From Herbaspirillum sp. (lineage in GTDB: Bacteria; Pseudomonadota; Gammaproteobacteria; Burkholderiales; Burkholderiaceae_D), in NCBI GenBank assembly GCA_028292625.1, contig JAQGLY010000080.1, positions 1 to 55,457 of the forward strand: a stretch of DNA of 55,457 nucleotides. The letters are read 5' to 3'. Both the position numbers and the translations under genes were made by a program. Positions 37,069 to 46,266 of the stretch are shown here, piece by piece. Positions within the stretch are counted from its first letter, which is position 1, and each line of letters starts with the position of its first letter. The notes beneath the pieces are model-generated. The model searched no databases. It saw only the letters and a list, made by a program, of their open reading frames with translations, and was not told the origin of the DNA.

Positions 37069-38280
37069 ATGCCCAAGAACAAACCCCCCGTGCCCCGCAA
37101 GAACAAGGTTTCATCCGAGGACGATGAAGACGCGATGGTTCAGCAGCTATGCGATCTGGCCAATCGGCTGGCCGAGCTGCAACGCGCCGGCGCAGCAGTG
37201 GAAACCGAAATCCAGGGCGCTTTGCAAAAAGCCATCCGCAAATGCCTGCAGCGTAAACAGGACGATATCCTGTACGAATCGCTGGAAAGCTGCAAATACG
37301 CCGATATCGATGCTTACCGGGTACTCAAAGACGTCATGGACGAAACGTCCGCGGTCAGCCTGATCCGGCCCGAGCAGGGCGCGCCCTGCGAAATCAATGC
37401 TTTCGTCATCCCGGTATTTGCGCGCACCGTCGGCGGACTGCATGCGGATCAATGCTGCACCGACCAGGAGGCTTTCGATAGCCTGCGCGCAAGCATCCAG
37501 CAGGCCGGCCTGGAAAGCCCGGACGCGCAAGTCGTGCTGATCCATTACGCCTACCATTTGGATGAAATCGACGGCATCACCTATTCGCACCTGAGCGAAA
37601 TGATCCGCGACGCCTATACCTCGATGACCGACAAAAAATCCATCTCGGCGCCGGCCATCGATCGGAGTCTGGGAGGCTGGCCGGACAATCCGTTCCAGCC
37701 TGGGGATGAGGCCGTGGAGCTGCGTTTTCTGCTGGGATTTGCGTTGAAGGCGGCCGACGATGCGTTTTATAGCGTGCCGGACGGCGACGCGGCGATGGAT
37801 GCCTATTTCGCCGAGCGCGCCGCGCGTTTCCGGCAATGGACGGAAACTGCCGCGCCGCTGCTCAAGCGCCTGCTGGCGCCCGCGGCCGACGGCGCGCAAG
37901 TCGATATTCACTTTCTGTACCAGGACTTGTTCCATGGCGGCAAAGAGCGCGGCATCGCCGAGTATTTCATGCTGCAGATGATGTCGACGCTGAATCTGGC
38001 CTTGGACGGCAGCGGCTGCACCCCCGCAGCGACCCGCGCCGTGATCGGCCCGGTGACGATGCGAGACGAATTATTCCTGCGCGTGAATGTGTACCGGGAC
38101 GGCGACGACACGCCGATTGCGTCGGTGGAAAAACCGCTGGCCCTGGAGCGCGATCCGGAAATGGAAATCGAGGACGTTTGCGACGCATTGGCGACCATCG
38201 GCATAGTGAGGTTGGGGCTTGCCGAGGGGTTCGACGAGGCGGGCCTGCCACTGAATACACAAGCGGTAAACGCCGATTAA
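37069..38280 (+). CDS. DUF2863-like protein
   Basis: A 403-residue soluble protein, MPKNKPPVPRKNKVSSEDDE onward. The lead is charged and probably disordered, then helices (LCDLANRLAELQRAGAAVE, ALQKAIRKCLQRKQDDIL). A mixed domain with INAFVIPVFARTVGG and MRDELFLRVNVYRDGDDTP follows, and the tail is acidic. Length and pattern fit, from memory, DUF2863, a betaproteobacterial family of unknown function. No catalytic motif seen. Possibly co-transcribed with the mutarotase. Confidence 0.6.
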   Translation: MPKNKPPVPRKNKVSSEDDEDAMVQQLCDLANRLAELQRAGAAVETEIQGALQKAIRKCLQRKQDDILYESLESCKYADIDAYRVLKDVMDETSAVSLIRPEQGAPCEINAFVIPVFARTVGGLHADQCCTDQEAFDSLRASIQQAGLESPDAQVVLIHYAYHLDEIDGITYSHLSEMIRDAYTSMTDKKSISAPAIDRSLGGWPDNPFQPGDEAVELRFLLGFALKAADDAFYSVPDGDAAMDAYFAERAARFRQWTETAAPLLKRLLAPAADGAQVDIHFLYQDLFHGGKERGIAEYFMLQMMSTLNLALDGSGCTPAATRAVIGPVTMRDELFLRVNVYRDGDDTPIASVEKPLALERDPEMEIEDVCDALATIGIVRLGLAEGFDEAGLPLNTQAVNAD

Positions 38281-38282
38281 GT

Positions 38283-38369
38283 GGCATAGGCAGCCCAATC
38301 GCAGGCTGCGATGCTCGACGTACTTGCGTACGCCTGCGCTTCTGCTCCAGCGCTTGGGCTGCCTACGCC
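38283..38369. repeat. Large nested inverted repeat between convergent genes
   Basis: Outer arms of 20 bp (38283-38302 and 38350-38369) match at 18 positions, with GGCAGCCCAA / TTGGGCTGCC at the core. Inside lie GCAGGC / GCCTGC and CGTAC / GTACG around TTGC, giving a cruciform or long hairpin. It fills the gap between the DUF2863-like and VOC genes, which converge. The look is that of a REP-like intergenic element acting as a bidirectional transcript end; it has no T-run. Confidence 0.65.
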
Positions 38370-38389
38370 GCCTACTCGGCATTTCCCCC

Positions 38390-38806
38390 TTAATCAGATG
38401 AGCGCGAACTTTCGTAAAGCTCCAGCGGCAGCCCGTCCGGATCGGCAAAAAAGGTAAACCGCTTGCCGGTATATTCATCGGTACGGATCTCCTCGACGGC
38501 CACGCCATGCCGGCGCAACGCCGCCGCCGATGCATCCAGATCGGCGACCCGAAACGCCAGATGGCGCAGCCCGCAAGCTTCGGGACGGCTGGCGCGGGCC
38601 GGTGGATGCGGGAACGAAAACAGTTCGATCCGGCCGCCATCCGGCAGGCGCAGATCGAGTTTGTAGGAATCGCGCTGCTCCCGATAGGCTTCGGCAATAA
38701 TATCCAGCCCCAGTATTTCCGCATAAAAACGCCGCGATCGCGGATAGTCCGAAGCGATGATCGCTACATGATGCAGACCCGCGATGCCGATGGCAGGCGC
38801 GCTCAT
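38390..38806 (-). CDS. VOC-superfamily (glyoxalase I-like, YaeR/GloA2 type) protein
   Basis: A 138-residue metal-binding vicinal-oxygen-chelate protein. Segments are GLHHVAIIASDYPRSRRFYA, the middle LRLPDGGRIELFSFP and HLAFRVADLD, and the end DPDGLPLELYES. His and Glu residues in GLHH, IELF, HLAF and LELYE are the expected metal ligands. One paired beta-alpha-beta-beta-beta unit on each half. Its ATG overlaps the stop of the upstream MFS gene (ATGA), so the two are co-translated. The substrate is uncertain; it is often annotated SMU1112c/YaeR-like. Confidence 0.82.
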   Translation of the reverse strand: MSAPAIGIAGLHHVAIIASDYPRSRRFYAEILGLDIIAEAYREQRDSYKLDLRLPDGGRIELFSFPHPPARASRPEACGLRHLAFRVADLDASAAALRRHGVAVEEIRTDEYTGKRFTFFADPDGLPLELYESSRSSD

Positions 38807-40017
38807 CGCTTTTCGATATTCGGCAACAGGACGGTCAGAACGCCCAGCAACGGCAGGAATGAACACACCTTGTAAACGAAGGCGATGCCCGCGACGTCGG
38901 CGATATGCCCCATCGCCGCCGCCCCGACGCCGCCGATGCCGAACATCAGGCCGAAGAAAATGCCCGCGATCATGCCGACATTGCCGGGCACCAGCTCTTG
39001 CGCAAACACCACGATGGCGGAAAACGCAGACGCAATCACGAAGCCGATGATCACCGTCAACACGCCGGTCCAGAATAAATCGACGTACGGCAGCAGCAGC
39101 GAAAAAGGCGCCACGCCGAGTATCGAAAACCATATCACGCGTTTGCGGCCGATCCGGTCGCCGATGGGGCCGCCGAAAAAAGTGCCCGCCGTGACCGCGG
39201 CCAGAAACATGAACAGATGGACCTGGGCCGACGCGACCGACAAACCGAATTTATCGATCAGATAAAAGGTGAAGTAACTGGTCACGCTGGCCAGATAAAC
39301 GTATTTGGAAAACACCAGCGTCGCCAGCACGCCCAACGCGCCGGCAATGCGCGCGCGCGACAATTGCGGCCCGTGGCCTTGTCCGGATTTGCGCCTGAAC
39401 AGCGTCAGATGCGTGCGATACCAGCGGCTGACCGCATACAGCACCGCGATCGCCAGCGCCGCGAACAGCATGAACCACGCGATGTTGCGCTGGCCGCGGC
39501 CGATGATGATCGCCGCCGCCAGCAGCGGCCCCAGCGCCGCGCCGGCGTTGCCGCCGACCTGGAACATCGCTTGCGCAAAGCCGTAGCGCCCGCCCGAGGC
39601 CATGCGCGCCACGCGCGAGGCTTCCGGATGGAAGGTCGAGGAGCCGATGCCGATCAGTCCGGCCGCCGCCAGCAACACCGGAAAGCTGTGCACGATCGCC
39701 AGCAGCCCGACGCCGACCAGCGTAAAGCACATGCCGATCGGCAGCAAAAACGGTTTCGGATGGCGGTCGGTGTACACGCCTATCCAAGGCTGCAGCATCG
39801 AGGCGGTGCATTGAAAGGTCAGCGTGATCAGGCCGATCTGCGTAAAGCTCAGCGAAAATTCGGATTTCAGCATCGGATAGATCGCCGGCAGAACGGACTG
39901 CACCAGATCGTTGAGCAGATGGACGAACGCAACGGCGCCGAGCATGCGGAACACGGTTTCCTGGGGATGGTTGTCGGCGGCCTGCGCCGCAGGTGCGCTT
40001 TGAAGAGTGGTGTCCAT
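38803..40017 (-). CDS. fsr: Fosmidomycin-resistance-type MFS efflux transporter
   Basis: A 404-residue MFS protein with about 12 helices. The segment VQSVLPAIYPMLKSEFSLSF followed by QIGLITLTFQCTASMLQPWI and GVYTDRHPKP is characteristic of the Fsr family, as is GIGSSTFHPEASRVARMASG. Fsr of E. coli exports fosmidomycin when overexpressed; the natural substrate is unknown. It is coupled by a 4-bp overlap to the VOC protein gene downstream, so a toxic carbonyl or related compound is one possible common theme (inference). No strong ribosome binding site. Confidence 0.82.
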   Translation of the reverse strand: MDTTLQSAPAAQAADNHPQETVFRMLGAVAFVHLLNDLVQSVLPAIYPMLKSEFSLSFTQIGLITLTFQCTASMLQPWIGVYTDRHPKPFLLPIGMCFTLVGVGLLAIVHSFPVLLAAAGLIGIGSSTFHPEASRVARMASGGRYGFAQAMFQVGGNAGAALGPLLAAAIIIGRGQRNIAWFMLFAALAIAVLYAVSRWYRTHLTLFRRKSGQGHGPQLSRARIAGALGVLATLVFSKYVYLASVTSYFTFYLIDKFGLSVASAQVHLFMFLAAVTAGTFFGGPIGDRIGRKRVIWFSILGVAPFSLLLPYVDLFWTGVLTVIIGFVIASAFSAIVVFAQELVPGNVGMIAGIFFGLMFGIGGVGAAAMGHIADVAGIAFVYKVCSFLPLLGVLTVLLPNIEKR

Positions 40018-40040
40018 GTGTGGTTGGCGAAGTTTGAAAT

Positions 40041-41000
40041 CTATACATGCAGAATGCAGGCATGGCTGGTGGTGCCCTGTTCGATCTGCAAGGTGCTGTG
40101 ATGGATGGAAAAGCGCGATTTCAATTCATGCATCAGTTCGTCCATGAAGGTATCGCCGGGATAACCGCCGGGCATCACCAGATGCACGGTCAGCGCGCTT
40201 TCAGTGGTGCTCATGCCCCAGATATGCAGATCGTGGATATCGCTGACGCCGGGACGCCGCAGCAGATATTCGGCGATAGCGTCGCTTTCGATATTGGCCG
40301 GCACCGCATTGAGCGCCAATTGCGTCGATTCGCGCAACAAGCCCCAGGTCCCGGCGACAATCACGGCGACAATCACGATACTGACGGCCGAATCGAGCCA
40401 GTACCAGCCGGTCAGCAGCATGGCGATGCCGGCGACCACCACGCCCATCGATACCACGGCATCGGCCATCATGTGCAGATAAGCGCCGCGGATATTCAGG
40501 TCGCCTTTGCTGCCTTTCACGAACAGCCATGCGGACAGGCCGTTGACCGCGATGCCGGCCAGCGCCACCAGCGTCACAGTCATGCCGGCCACCGCCGGCG
40601 GCTGCGAAAGCCTTAGAGTCGCTTCCCATGCGATGGCCCCGCAGGCAAGCAACAGCAACATCGCATTGCCCAGCGCGGCCAGGATCGACGTGCTGCGCAG
40701 GCCGTAGGTATAGCGCGCGTTGGGGGCGCGTTTGGCGAGCACCGCCGCGCCCCAGGCCAACAGCAGGCCCAGCACATCGGATAGATTGTGCCCGGCATCG
40801 GCCATCAAGGCAGTGGAATTGGCGATATAGCCATAGAAGAATTCCACGACGATAAATCCGGTATTGAGTGCGATCGCGATTTTGAAGGCGTTGCCGTGGT
40901 CGGTCGGCGCGGCGTGATGATGACCGCCGTGGCCGTGCGCATGCGCGCTGTGATCATGGCCTGCATGCGCGTGATGGTGATGGTTATCGGTATGAGGCAT
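40041..41000 (-). CDS. Cation diffusion facilitator (ZitB/CzcD-type) exporter
   Basis: A 319-residue CDF metal exporter with six helices. Metal-site motifs are MADAGHNLSD (HxxxD in helix 2) and HMMADAVVSMG (HxxxD in helix 5). The cytosolic C-terminal domain contains DIHDLHIWGMSTTESALTVH. The N-terminus is very His-rich (MPHTDNHHHHAHAGHDHSAH), typical of zinc-handling CDFs. Likely exports Zn2+, perhaps also Cd2+ or Co2+. The start at 41000 places this His-rich segment at the N-terminus; the frame is open further upstream. The same-strand MgtC-family gene is 141 bp upstream. Confidence 0.9.
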   Translation of the reverse strand: MPHTDNHHHHAHAGHDHSAHAHGHGGHHHAAPTDHGNAFKIAIALNTGFIVVEFFYGYIANSTALMADAGHNLSDVLGLLLAWGAAVLAKRAPNARYTYGLRSTSILAALGNAMLLLLACGAIAWEATLRLSQPPAVAGMTVTLVALAGIAVNGLSAWLFVKGSKGDLNIRGAYLHMMADAVVSMGVVVAGIAMLLTGWYWLDSAVSIVIVAVIVAGTWGLLRESTQLALNAVPANIESDAIAEYLLRRPGVSDIHDLHIWGMSTTESALTVHLVMPGGYPGDTFMDELMHELKSRFSIHHSTLQIEQGTTSHACILHV

Positions 41001-41141
41001 GCGGCGTCTCGGTGAATAGATGGATATCGTTGCGCCGTCCGCTGATGACGGTAAACGGATCAAACCGCTATGGTAACGCGAACCGCCGTCCGTATGTCCT
41101 TTTGCGGAGTCGGCCGGCGCGGGGCCCATTCCGCCTGGCGA

Positions 41142-41858
41142 CTATTCCGACGTCACCGGATTCCAGTACGCCTGCGACACATACGGCTTGGCCGTCAGAT
41201 GGAAGATGATCCGGTCCAGATCGTCCGCATCGACCGAGGTGGACATCAGTGTCGCCCGGATTTCCACGTCGTCGTCGCCGAACGGCTCCACCGACATGTC
41301 GCCGATAGGATATTTGGCGACGTCGAGCATTTGTTCCATCGACAACAGCGCCTGCTTTTGTTCGTCCATCGTTGTGATGATGCACATCTGATATGTCAAT
41401 TCGCTCGACAGTTCATTGATCGGCGTGCGATTGATGGAATTGACGATGGGACGTAGCAGCGTATTGGCGCCGAGCACAAAGAACGCCGCCAGCGCCGCTT
41501 CGGCAATCATGCCGGCGCCGGCGCAAGCCCCGACCGCCGCCGATCCCCATAAGGTGGCGGCGGTATTCAATCCCTGGATGTTCATGCCGTCTTTCATGAT
41601 GGTGCCGGCGCCCAGGAAACCGACGCCTGACACTACATAGGCGATGACCTGCGAGGTGCCGGCGCTGCCGTTGACCTGGCCGGCCAGATCGACAAAGACC
41701 GCCGCGCCGACGGCCACCAGCACATTGGTGCGCAAGCCCGCCGTGCGCTGCCGGTACTGGCGTTCGAAACCAATCATGCCGCCGAGGACAAAGGCGGTCG
41801 CGACGCTGACCAGGGTGTTGAGAAATGAGAGTAAATGAAAAGAATCGATGAACCGCAT
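41142..41858 (-). CDS. MgtC/SapB-family membrane protein
   Basis: A 238-residue protein with an N-terminal membrane domain of four to five helices carrying the family signature (FVLGGMIGFERQYRQRTAGL, then VGFLGAGTIMKDGMNIQGLN and TAATLWGSAAVGACAGAG). An ACT-like cytosolic C-terminal domain starts near residue 150. MgtC proteins help growth at low magnesium and modulate ATP synthase or membrane potential in some pathogens. GGAG lies before the ATG. No Mg2+-responsive leader is obvious; only 86 bp separate it from the divergent MaoC gene. Confidence 0.88.
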   Translation of the reverse strand: MRFIDSFHLLSFLNTLVSVATAFVLGGMIGFERQYRQRTAGLRTNVLVAVGAAVFVDLAGQVNGSAGTSQVIAYVVSGVGFLGAGTIMKDGMNIQGLNTAATLWGSAAVGACAGAGMIAEAALAAFFVLGANTLLRPIVNSINRTPINELSSELTYQMCIITTMDEQKQALLSMEQMLDVAKYPIGDMSVEPFGDDDVEIRATLMSTSVDADDLDRIIFHLTAKPYVSQAYWNPVTSE

Positions 41859-41944
41859 GATGGCTCCACGGATGAATGGAAGTGCGCGGCCGCCGGGACG
41901 GCCGCGATATGCTAGGGTAAAGCGTGACTCTGAAGGAGAACCCG

Positions 41945-42382
41945 ATGAAATTCGCCGAATTGCATGCCGGCCAGCATTTTACCCTCGGGCCGGAAATAGT
42001 CGATCCGGATGAGGTGGCCGCATTCGCCGAACGCTACGACGCGCAATGGTTCCACGTCGATCCGGAGCGCGCCGAAGCGGGGCCGTGGAACGGCATCATC
42101 GCCAGCGGCTGGCATACCTGCGCGCTGGCGATGAGCTTGATGTCGAAGCAGCTGTTGAAAGATTCCGATTCCTTCGGCTCGCCCGGCCTGAGCCATTTGC
42201 GCTGGCCGAATCCGGTGCGCCCGGGCGATCAGCTGACGCTGCAGGTGCATGTGCATGAGACGCGCCGGTCGGTCACCAAGCCCTGGCTGGGCATTGTGCG
42301 CTGGCAATGGATCATGAAAAATCAGGACGGCGTGGAAGTACTCGATATCGAGGCGACCAGTTTGTTCAATACTGGCGAATAA
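41945..42382 (+). CDS. MaoC-family (R)-specific hydratase/dehydratase-like protein
   Basis: A 145-residue single hot-dog-fold protein. The hydratase motif is visible as YDAQWFHVDPERAEAGPWNG followed by IIASGWHTCALAM, with the Asp/His pair expected for hydration of enoyl-CoA. HLRWPNPVRPGDQLTLQVHV is typical of MaoC dehydratases. Start at 41945 with AAGGAG 6 nt upstream. Single-domain members act as enoyl-CoA hydratases in fatty acid or PHA metabolism or on other CoA esters. Confidence 0.85.
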   Translation: MKFAELHAGQHFTLGPEIVDPDEVAAFAERYDAQWFHVDPERAEAGPWNGIIASGWHTCALAMSLMSKQLLKDSDSFGSPGLSHLRWPNPVRPGDQLTLQVHVHETRRSVTKPWLGIVRWQWIMKNQDGVEVLDIEATSLFNTGE

Positions 42383-42582
42383 ACCGAAAAACCGGCCGCT
42401 CGGAGATGCGTCGCATCCGCTTTCCTTTCCTTCCCGTTTTCCACCAGGCAGGCCAATTGCCTGTGTTTGCACGCCTGCAACTTTTCTGACGCATAATCCT
42501 ATTTTTTAATGGCTTTATTCTTATAGCCGAAAGAGGCGCCACGCTGGGCTTCCTGGGTTATTGCGAACGGAAAGGGCATCGG

Positions 42583-44379
42583 ATGGATTGGAGCAATCAA
42601 CTGGTCGCCAGCCTGCAATGGCTGGCGCTGGCGTTTGTCATCAGCATGATCGGTTTGACGGTGATCATCTTGCTGTTGGCGCGATTCACGGCATGGGGGC
42701 GGCAATTTCGCCGTTTGACATGGGAATATTTTGCACCATGGCGCAATAAAAAGCCGCTGTTGTGGCTCAGCGCCATCGTCTTGTTTACGCTGTTCGGCGT
42801 GCGTATGAATGTGTTGTTTTCATTCTGGTACAACGGTTTCTACAGCGCCCTGCAAAAGCTCGACATCGGCCTGTTCTGGTCCATGCTGGCGATATTTGCG
42901 GTGTTGGCGGCGATCCACGTATTGCGGGTGCTGGTCAACTTTTATCTGCAGCAGGCGTTGCTGATTCGCTGGCGCCAATGGCTGACCGACGCGATGATGG
43001 ACCGCTGGCTGAGCCACCGGATCTATTACCGCAGCGAATATGCGGCCACCGCGGCGGATAACCCCGATCAGCGTATGCAGCAGGACATCAGCAGTTTCGT
43101 CAGCAGGTCGCTGGGTTTGCTGATGGGAATGCTGGACGCGGTGGTGTCCCTGTTTGCATTCAGCATCATGCTGTGGACCTTGTCCGGTCCGCTGGTGATC
43201 GCCGGCATGACGATTCCTCACGGGATCGTTTTTCTTCTATATATCTATGTGGCGATCGCGACGGTGTTCGCGGTGCGTTTGGGGCATCCGCTGGTCAGCT
43301 TGAATTTCCTTGCTGAAAAATTCAACGCGAATTTCCGTTACGCGCTGATCCGTGTCCGCGAATACAGCGAAAACATCGCATTCTTCCGCGGCGAAAAGGT
43401 GGAGCGCAGCACCCTGGGGCAGCGCTTCGGGCTGGTCATCGGCAATTCCTGGGACGTCCTGTCGCGCTCGATGAAGTTTCAGGGATTCAATCTGGTGATC
43501 AGTCAGCTCAGCACCGTGGTGCCGTTCATTGTTCAGGCGCCGCGTTTGTTCAGCAAACAGCTGACGTTGGGCGACGTGATGCAAACGGTGCAGGCGTTTT
43601 CACAGGTGGAAGGCGCCTTGTCGTTTTTCCGGAATTCCTATGACGAGTTCGCCGGCTATCGCGCGGTGCTGATCCGTCTGAGCGGTTTCATGGATCTGAT
43701 GGACAGCGCCGAAGCGCTGGCCGGCCCGCAGATCGCGTATCGGAAGCAGGCCTTTGCGGTGGAGGCGCTGCATGTCGCCACGCCGTTCGGCGAGACCCTG
43801 CTGGAAAATCTGAATCTGAGTCTCGCGCCGGGCAGTTCCTTGCTGGTGCGCGGACGTTCCGGCGTCGGCAAAACGACGCTGTTGCGGGCAGTCGCGGGGC
43901 TGTGGCCGTTCGTCAACGGCACTGTGGTGCGTCCGGATGGCGATTCTGCCCTTTTCCTGTCGCAGAAGCCGTATTTGCCCTTGGGCACCTTGCGCGCCGC
44001 GCTGTATTATCCGGCCGCTCCGCGCGACGGCGACGAAGCCGTTGCCGCGTTGCGCGATTGCATGCTGGGCAAATTGATTCCACGGCTCGACGACGAAGAC
44101 GACTGGACGCGGATTCTGTCGCTCGGAGAGCAGCAGCGCCTGGCGATCGGCCGTGTACTGCTGGCCAAGCCGGACATGTTGTTTCTCGATGAGGCCAGTT
44201 CGGCGATGGATGAATCGCTGGAATACGAGATGTACACATTGATAAGAAGGGCGCTGCCCCATGTGATGATGATCAGCGTCGGACACCGCAGCAGTCTGCT
44301 GGCGTTTCATGCGGAGGAATTGACCGTGCTGGGCGAGGGCAAGTGGTCGTTGGCGGCGGTGGCGGCGGCCGCGGCCTAG
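42583..44379 (+). CDS. YddA/SbmA-like ABC exporter (fused membrane and ATPase domains)
   Basis: A 598-residue half-transporter. The ABC_membrane_2-type domain (residues about 10-350, six helices) contains EYFAPWRNKKPL and NPDQRMQQDISSFVSRSLGL, a hallmark of the SbmA/BacA/YddA/ABCD group. The nucleotide-binding domain has Walker A RGRSGVGKTTLLRAVAGLWP, signature LSLGEQQRLAIGRVLL and Walker B PDMLFLDEASSAMDE. It likely functions as a homodimer; substrates of relatives include peptides, cobalamin and acyl-CoAs. AAGGG before the ATG. Stands alone. Confidence 0.9.
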   Translation: MDWSNQLVASLQWLALAFVISMIGLTVIILLLARFTAWGRQFRRLTWEYFAPWRNKKPLLWLSAIVLFTLFGVRMNVLFSFWYNGFYSALQKLDIGLFWSMLAIFAVLAAIHVLRVLVNFYLQQALLIRWRQWLTDAMMDRWLSHRIYYRSEYAATAADNPDQRMQQDISSFVSRSLGLLMGMLDAVVSLFAFSIMLWTLSGPLVIAGMTIPHGIVFLLYIYVAIATVFAVRLGHPLVSLNFLAEKFNANFRYALIRVREYSENIAFFRGEKVERSTLGQRFGLVIGNSWDVLSRSMKFQGFNLVISQLSTVVPFIVQAPRLFSKQLTLGDVMQTVQAFSQVEGALSFFRNSYDEFAGYRAVLIRLSGFMDLMDSAEALAGPQIAYRKQAFAVEALHVATPFGETLLENLNLSLAPGSSLLVRGRSGVGKTTLLRAVAGLWPFVNGTVVRPDGDSALFLSQKPYLPLGTLRAALYYPAAPRDGDEAVAALRDCMLGKLIPRLDDEDDWTRILSLGEQQRLAIGRVLLAKPDMLFLDEASSAMDESLEYEMYTLIRRALPHVMMISVGHRSSLLAFHAEELTVLGEGKWSLAAVAAAAA

Positions 44380-44404
44380 TCGCCGCAGCCGGCCGGATAC
44401 CGCC

Positions 44405-45178
44405 TTATTTGAAGACGGCGTGCAACGCCAGATACGCCCCGAGCGCCAGTAGAGCCAGGAAAAAACACCGCCGGAACAGCGCCGGCGGTATTTTCGATCG
44501 CATCCACTGGCCGGCGAACATGCCGCCCAACGCCGGCGCCAGCGCCAGCAGGGACGTGGCGGCGGCCGCCGCATGCAACGCGCCCTGGCCGGCCAGCATG
44601 ATCGCCAGCGCAACGGTCGATGTCGTAAACGCCAGCCCCATGGCCTGCATCAGTTCTTCTTTCTCCAGTCCCAGCATCTGCAGATATGGCACCGCGGGGA
44701 CGACAAATATGCCGCTGGCCGCCGTGATCAGCCCGGTCGCCGCGCCGATCGCGGGCGACAGACGGCGTTCCGCCGAGCTTGAAATCGATAGGCGCAGAGA
44801 CGCCAATCCAGCCGTGGCGTAAGCGGCCAACGCGATCCCCAGCATTGCATTGGCAAAGGCGCCGCCGTCTGCGCCAAAGCGCCAGCCGCCGATCAAGGTG
44901 CCCGCGCAGATGCCGATCAGCATGGACCGCAATCTGCGCGACAGCGGCCCCAAAGCCGGACCTGCCGCAAGTTGCCATGCATTCGTCACGAACGAAGGCA
45001 CAATCAATAGCGCGGCCGCTTCGGTCGGCGTCATGATCAATCCCAGCAGACCGACGGCGATGGTGGGCAAACCGAGGCCGATCACCCCCTTGACCCATCC
45101 GGCGAGCAAAAACGTCAATGTCACGGTCAACACGCCGGCGATGGAATCGATGCCGAAATCGAATAATAAATTTTTCAT
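44405..45178 (-). CDS. TauE/SafE-family permease
   Basis: A 257-residue membrane protein with about eight helices. The N-terminal half has LTFLLAGWVKGVIGLGLPTI and the second half the paralogous GAATGLITAASGIFVVPAVP, the internal repeat of the family. Members export sulfite, sulfoacetate or other organosulfonates or anions. Start at 45178 (MKNLLFDFGIDSIAG); the frame is open upstream but lacks a membrane pattern there. Divergent from a LysR gene 91 bp away that probably controls it. Confidence 0.87.
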   Translation of the reverse strand: MKNLLFDFGIDSIAGVLTVTLTFLLAGWVKGVIGLGLPTIAVGLLGLIMTPTEAAALLIVPSFVTNAWQLAAGPALGPLSRRLRSMLIGICAGTLIGGWRFGADGGAFANAMLGIALAAYATAGLASLRLSISSSAERRLSPAIGAATGLITAASGIFVVPAVPYLQMLGLEKEELMQAMGLAFTTSTVALAIMLAGQGALHAAAAATSLLALAPALGGMFAGQWMRSKIPPALFRRCFFLALLALGAYLALHAVFK

Positions 45179-45269
45179 GCGGCACAGTCTGCATCGACGC
45201 GCCGCATTTGAAAATCTGGAATAAACTGAGCCAGCCTTCGTTTTTACCATAGGGAAAAGAGGGAATCGC

Positions 45270-46220
45270 ATGCGCTTCGATTTGTCCGACTTGCGCTTGT
45301 TTGCGCATATCGCCGATACCGGCAGCATTACCAAGGGCGCCGACCGCGCCCATATCGCGCTGGCCTCGGCCAGCGCGCGCGTCTGCGGCATGGAAGAAGT
45401 GCTGGGCACGGCGCTGCTGGTGCGCCGCAGGCGCGGCATCGAACTCACCGCGGCCGGCCGCACTTTGCAGCATCATGCGCGAATGGTGTTGCAGCAGGTG
45501 GCGCGAATGCACGATGAACTCGGCGCTTATGCGCACGGCGTCAAGGGCCACATCCGGCTGTTGTGCAATACCGCGGCGATGTCCGAATTCCTGCCGGAAG
45601 CCCTGAGCGCCTTCATGGCGGCGCATCCGAACATCGATATCGATCTGGAGGAACGGCTCAGTGACGATATCGTGCAGGCCATCGCCAATGGCGCGGCCGA
45701 TGTCGGCATTGTCGCGGACGCGGTCGATACCGCCGGGCTGGAAGTCTTCCCGTTTCGCTCGGATCGGCTGGTGTTGGTGACGGCGCGCGATCATCCGCTG
45801 CCGGCGCTTGAACCGGGCGCGCGCAGCGTTGCATTTGCGCAGACGCTGGATCAGCAATTCGTCGGCCTGGCGGGAGACAGCGCATTGCAGCGGTATTTGT
45901 CCGAACATGCGGTCCGGGCCGGTAAACCGTTCCATTACCGGGTGCGCCTGCGCAGTTTCGAAGCAGTGTGCCGAATGGTCGAAACCGGTGTCGGCGTGGC
46001 GATCGTGCCGGAAACCGCGGCGCGCCGCTGTCAGCGCTCAATGCGGATTCGCCGCGTCCGGCTGAGCGACGCCTGGGCCACACGGGCTCTGATCGTATGC
46101 GTGCGGCGGCTGGACGAACTGCCGTCTTATGCGCGGCAACTGATCGGGGAATTGAGCGGCGATATCCGTTTGCGTCAAGATACGGCGCTCAATACAGTTG
46201 TTTCAACGAGCAATCGATAA
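45270..46220 (+). CDS. LysR-family transcriptional regulator
   Basis: A 316-residue regulator. The N-terminal winged HTH is DLRLFAHIADTGSITKGADR and the following SASARVCGMEEVLGTALLVR. The periplasmic-binding-protein-like effector domain runs from about 90 to 295 (GHIRLLCNTAAMSEFLPEAL, GAADVGIVADAVDTAGLEVF, VCRMVETGVGVAIVPETAAR). GAGGG precedes the ATG. Divergent from the TauE-family permease gene, the usual arrangement for a LysR regulator and its target. Followed 46 bp later by the potassium channel gene. Confidence 0.9.
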   Translation: MRFDLSDLRLFAHIADTGSITKGADRAHIALASASARVCGMEEVLGTALLVRRRRGIELTAAGRTLQHHARMVLQQVARMHDELGAYAHGVKGHIRLLCNTAAMSEFLPEALSAFMAAHPNIDIDLEERLSDDIVQAIANGAADVGIVADAVDTAGLEVFPFRSDRLVLVTARDHPLPALEPGARSVAFAQTLDQQFVGLAGDSALQRYLSEHAVRAGKPFHYRVRLRSFEAVCRMVETGVGVAIVPETAARRCQRSMRIRRVRLSDAWATRALIVCVRRLDELPSYARQLIGELSGDIRLRQDTALNTVVSTSNR

Positions 46221-46266
46221 GTCTGGGATCTGCAGTTAAGCTGCGTATTTTCCGAGGACGCTCGCG

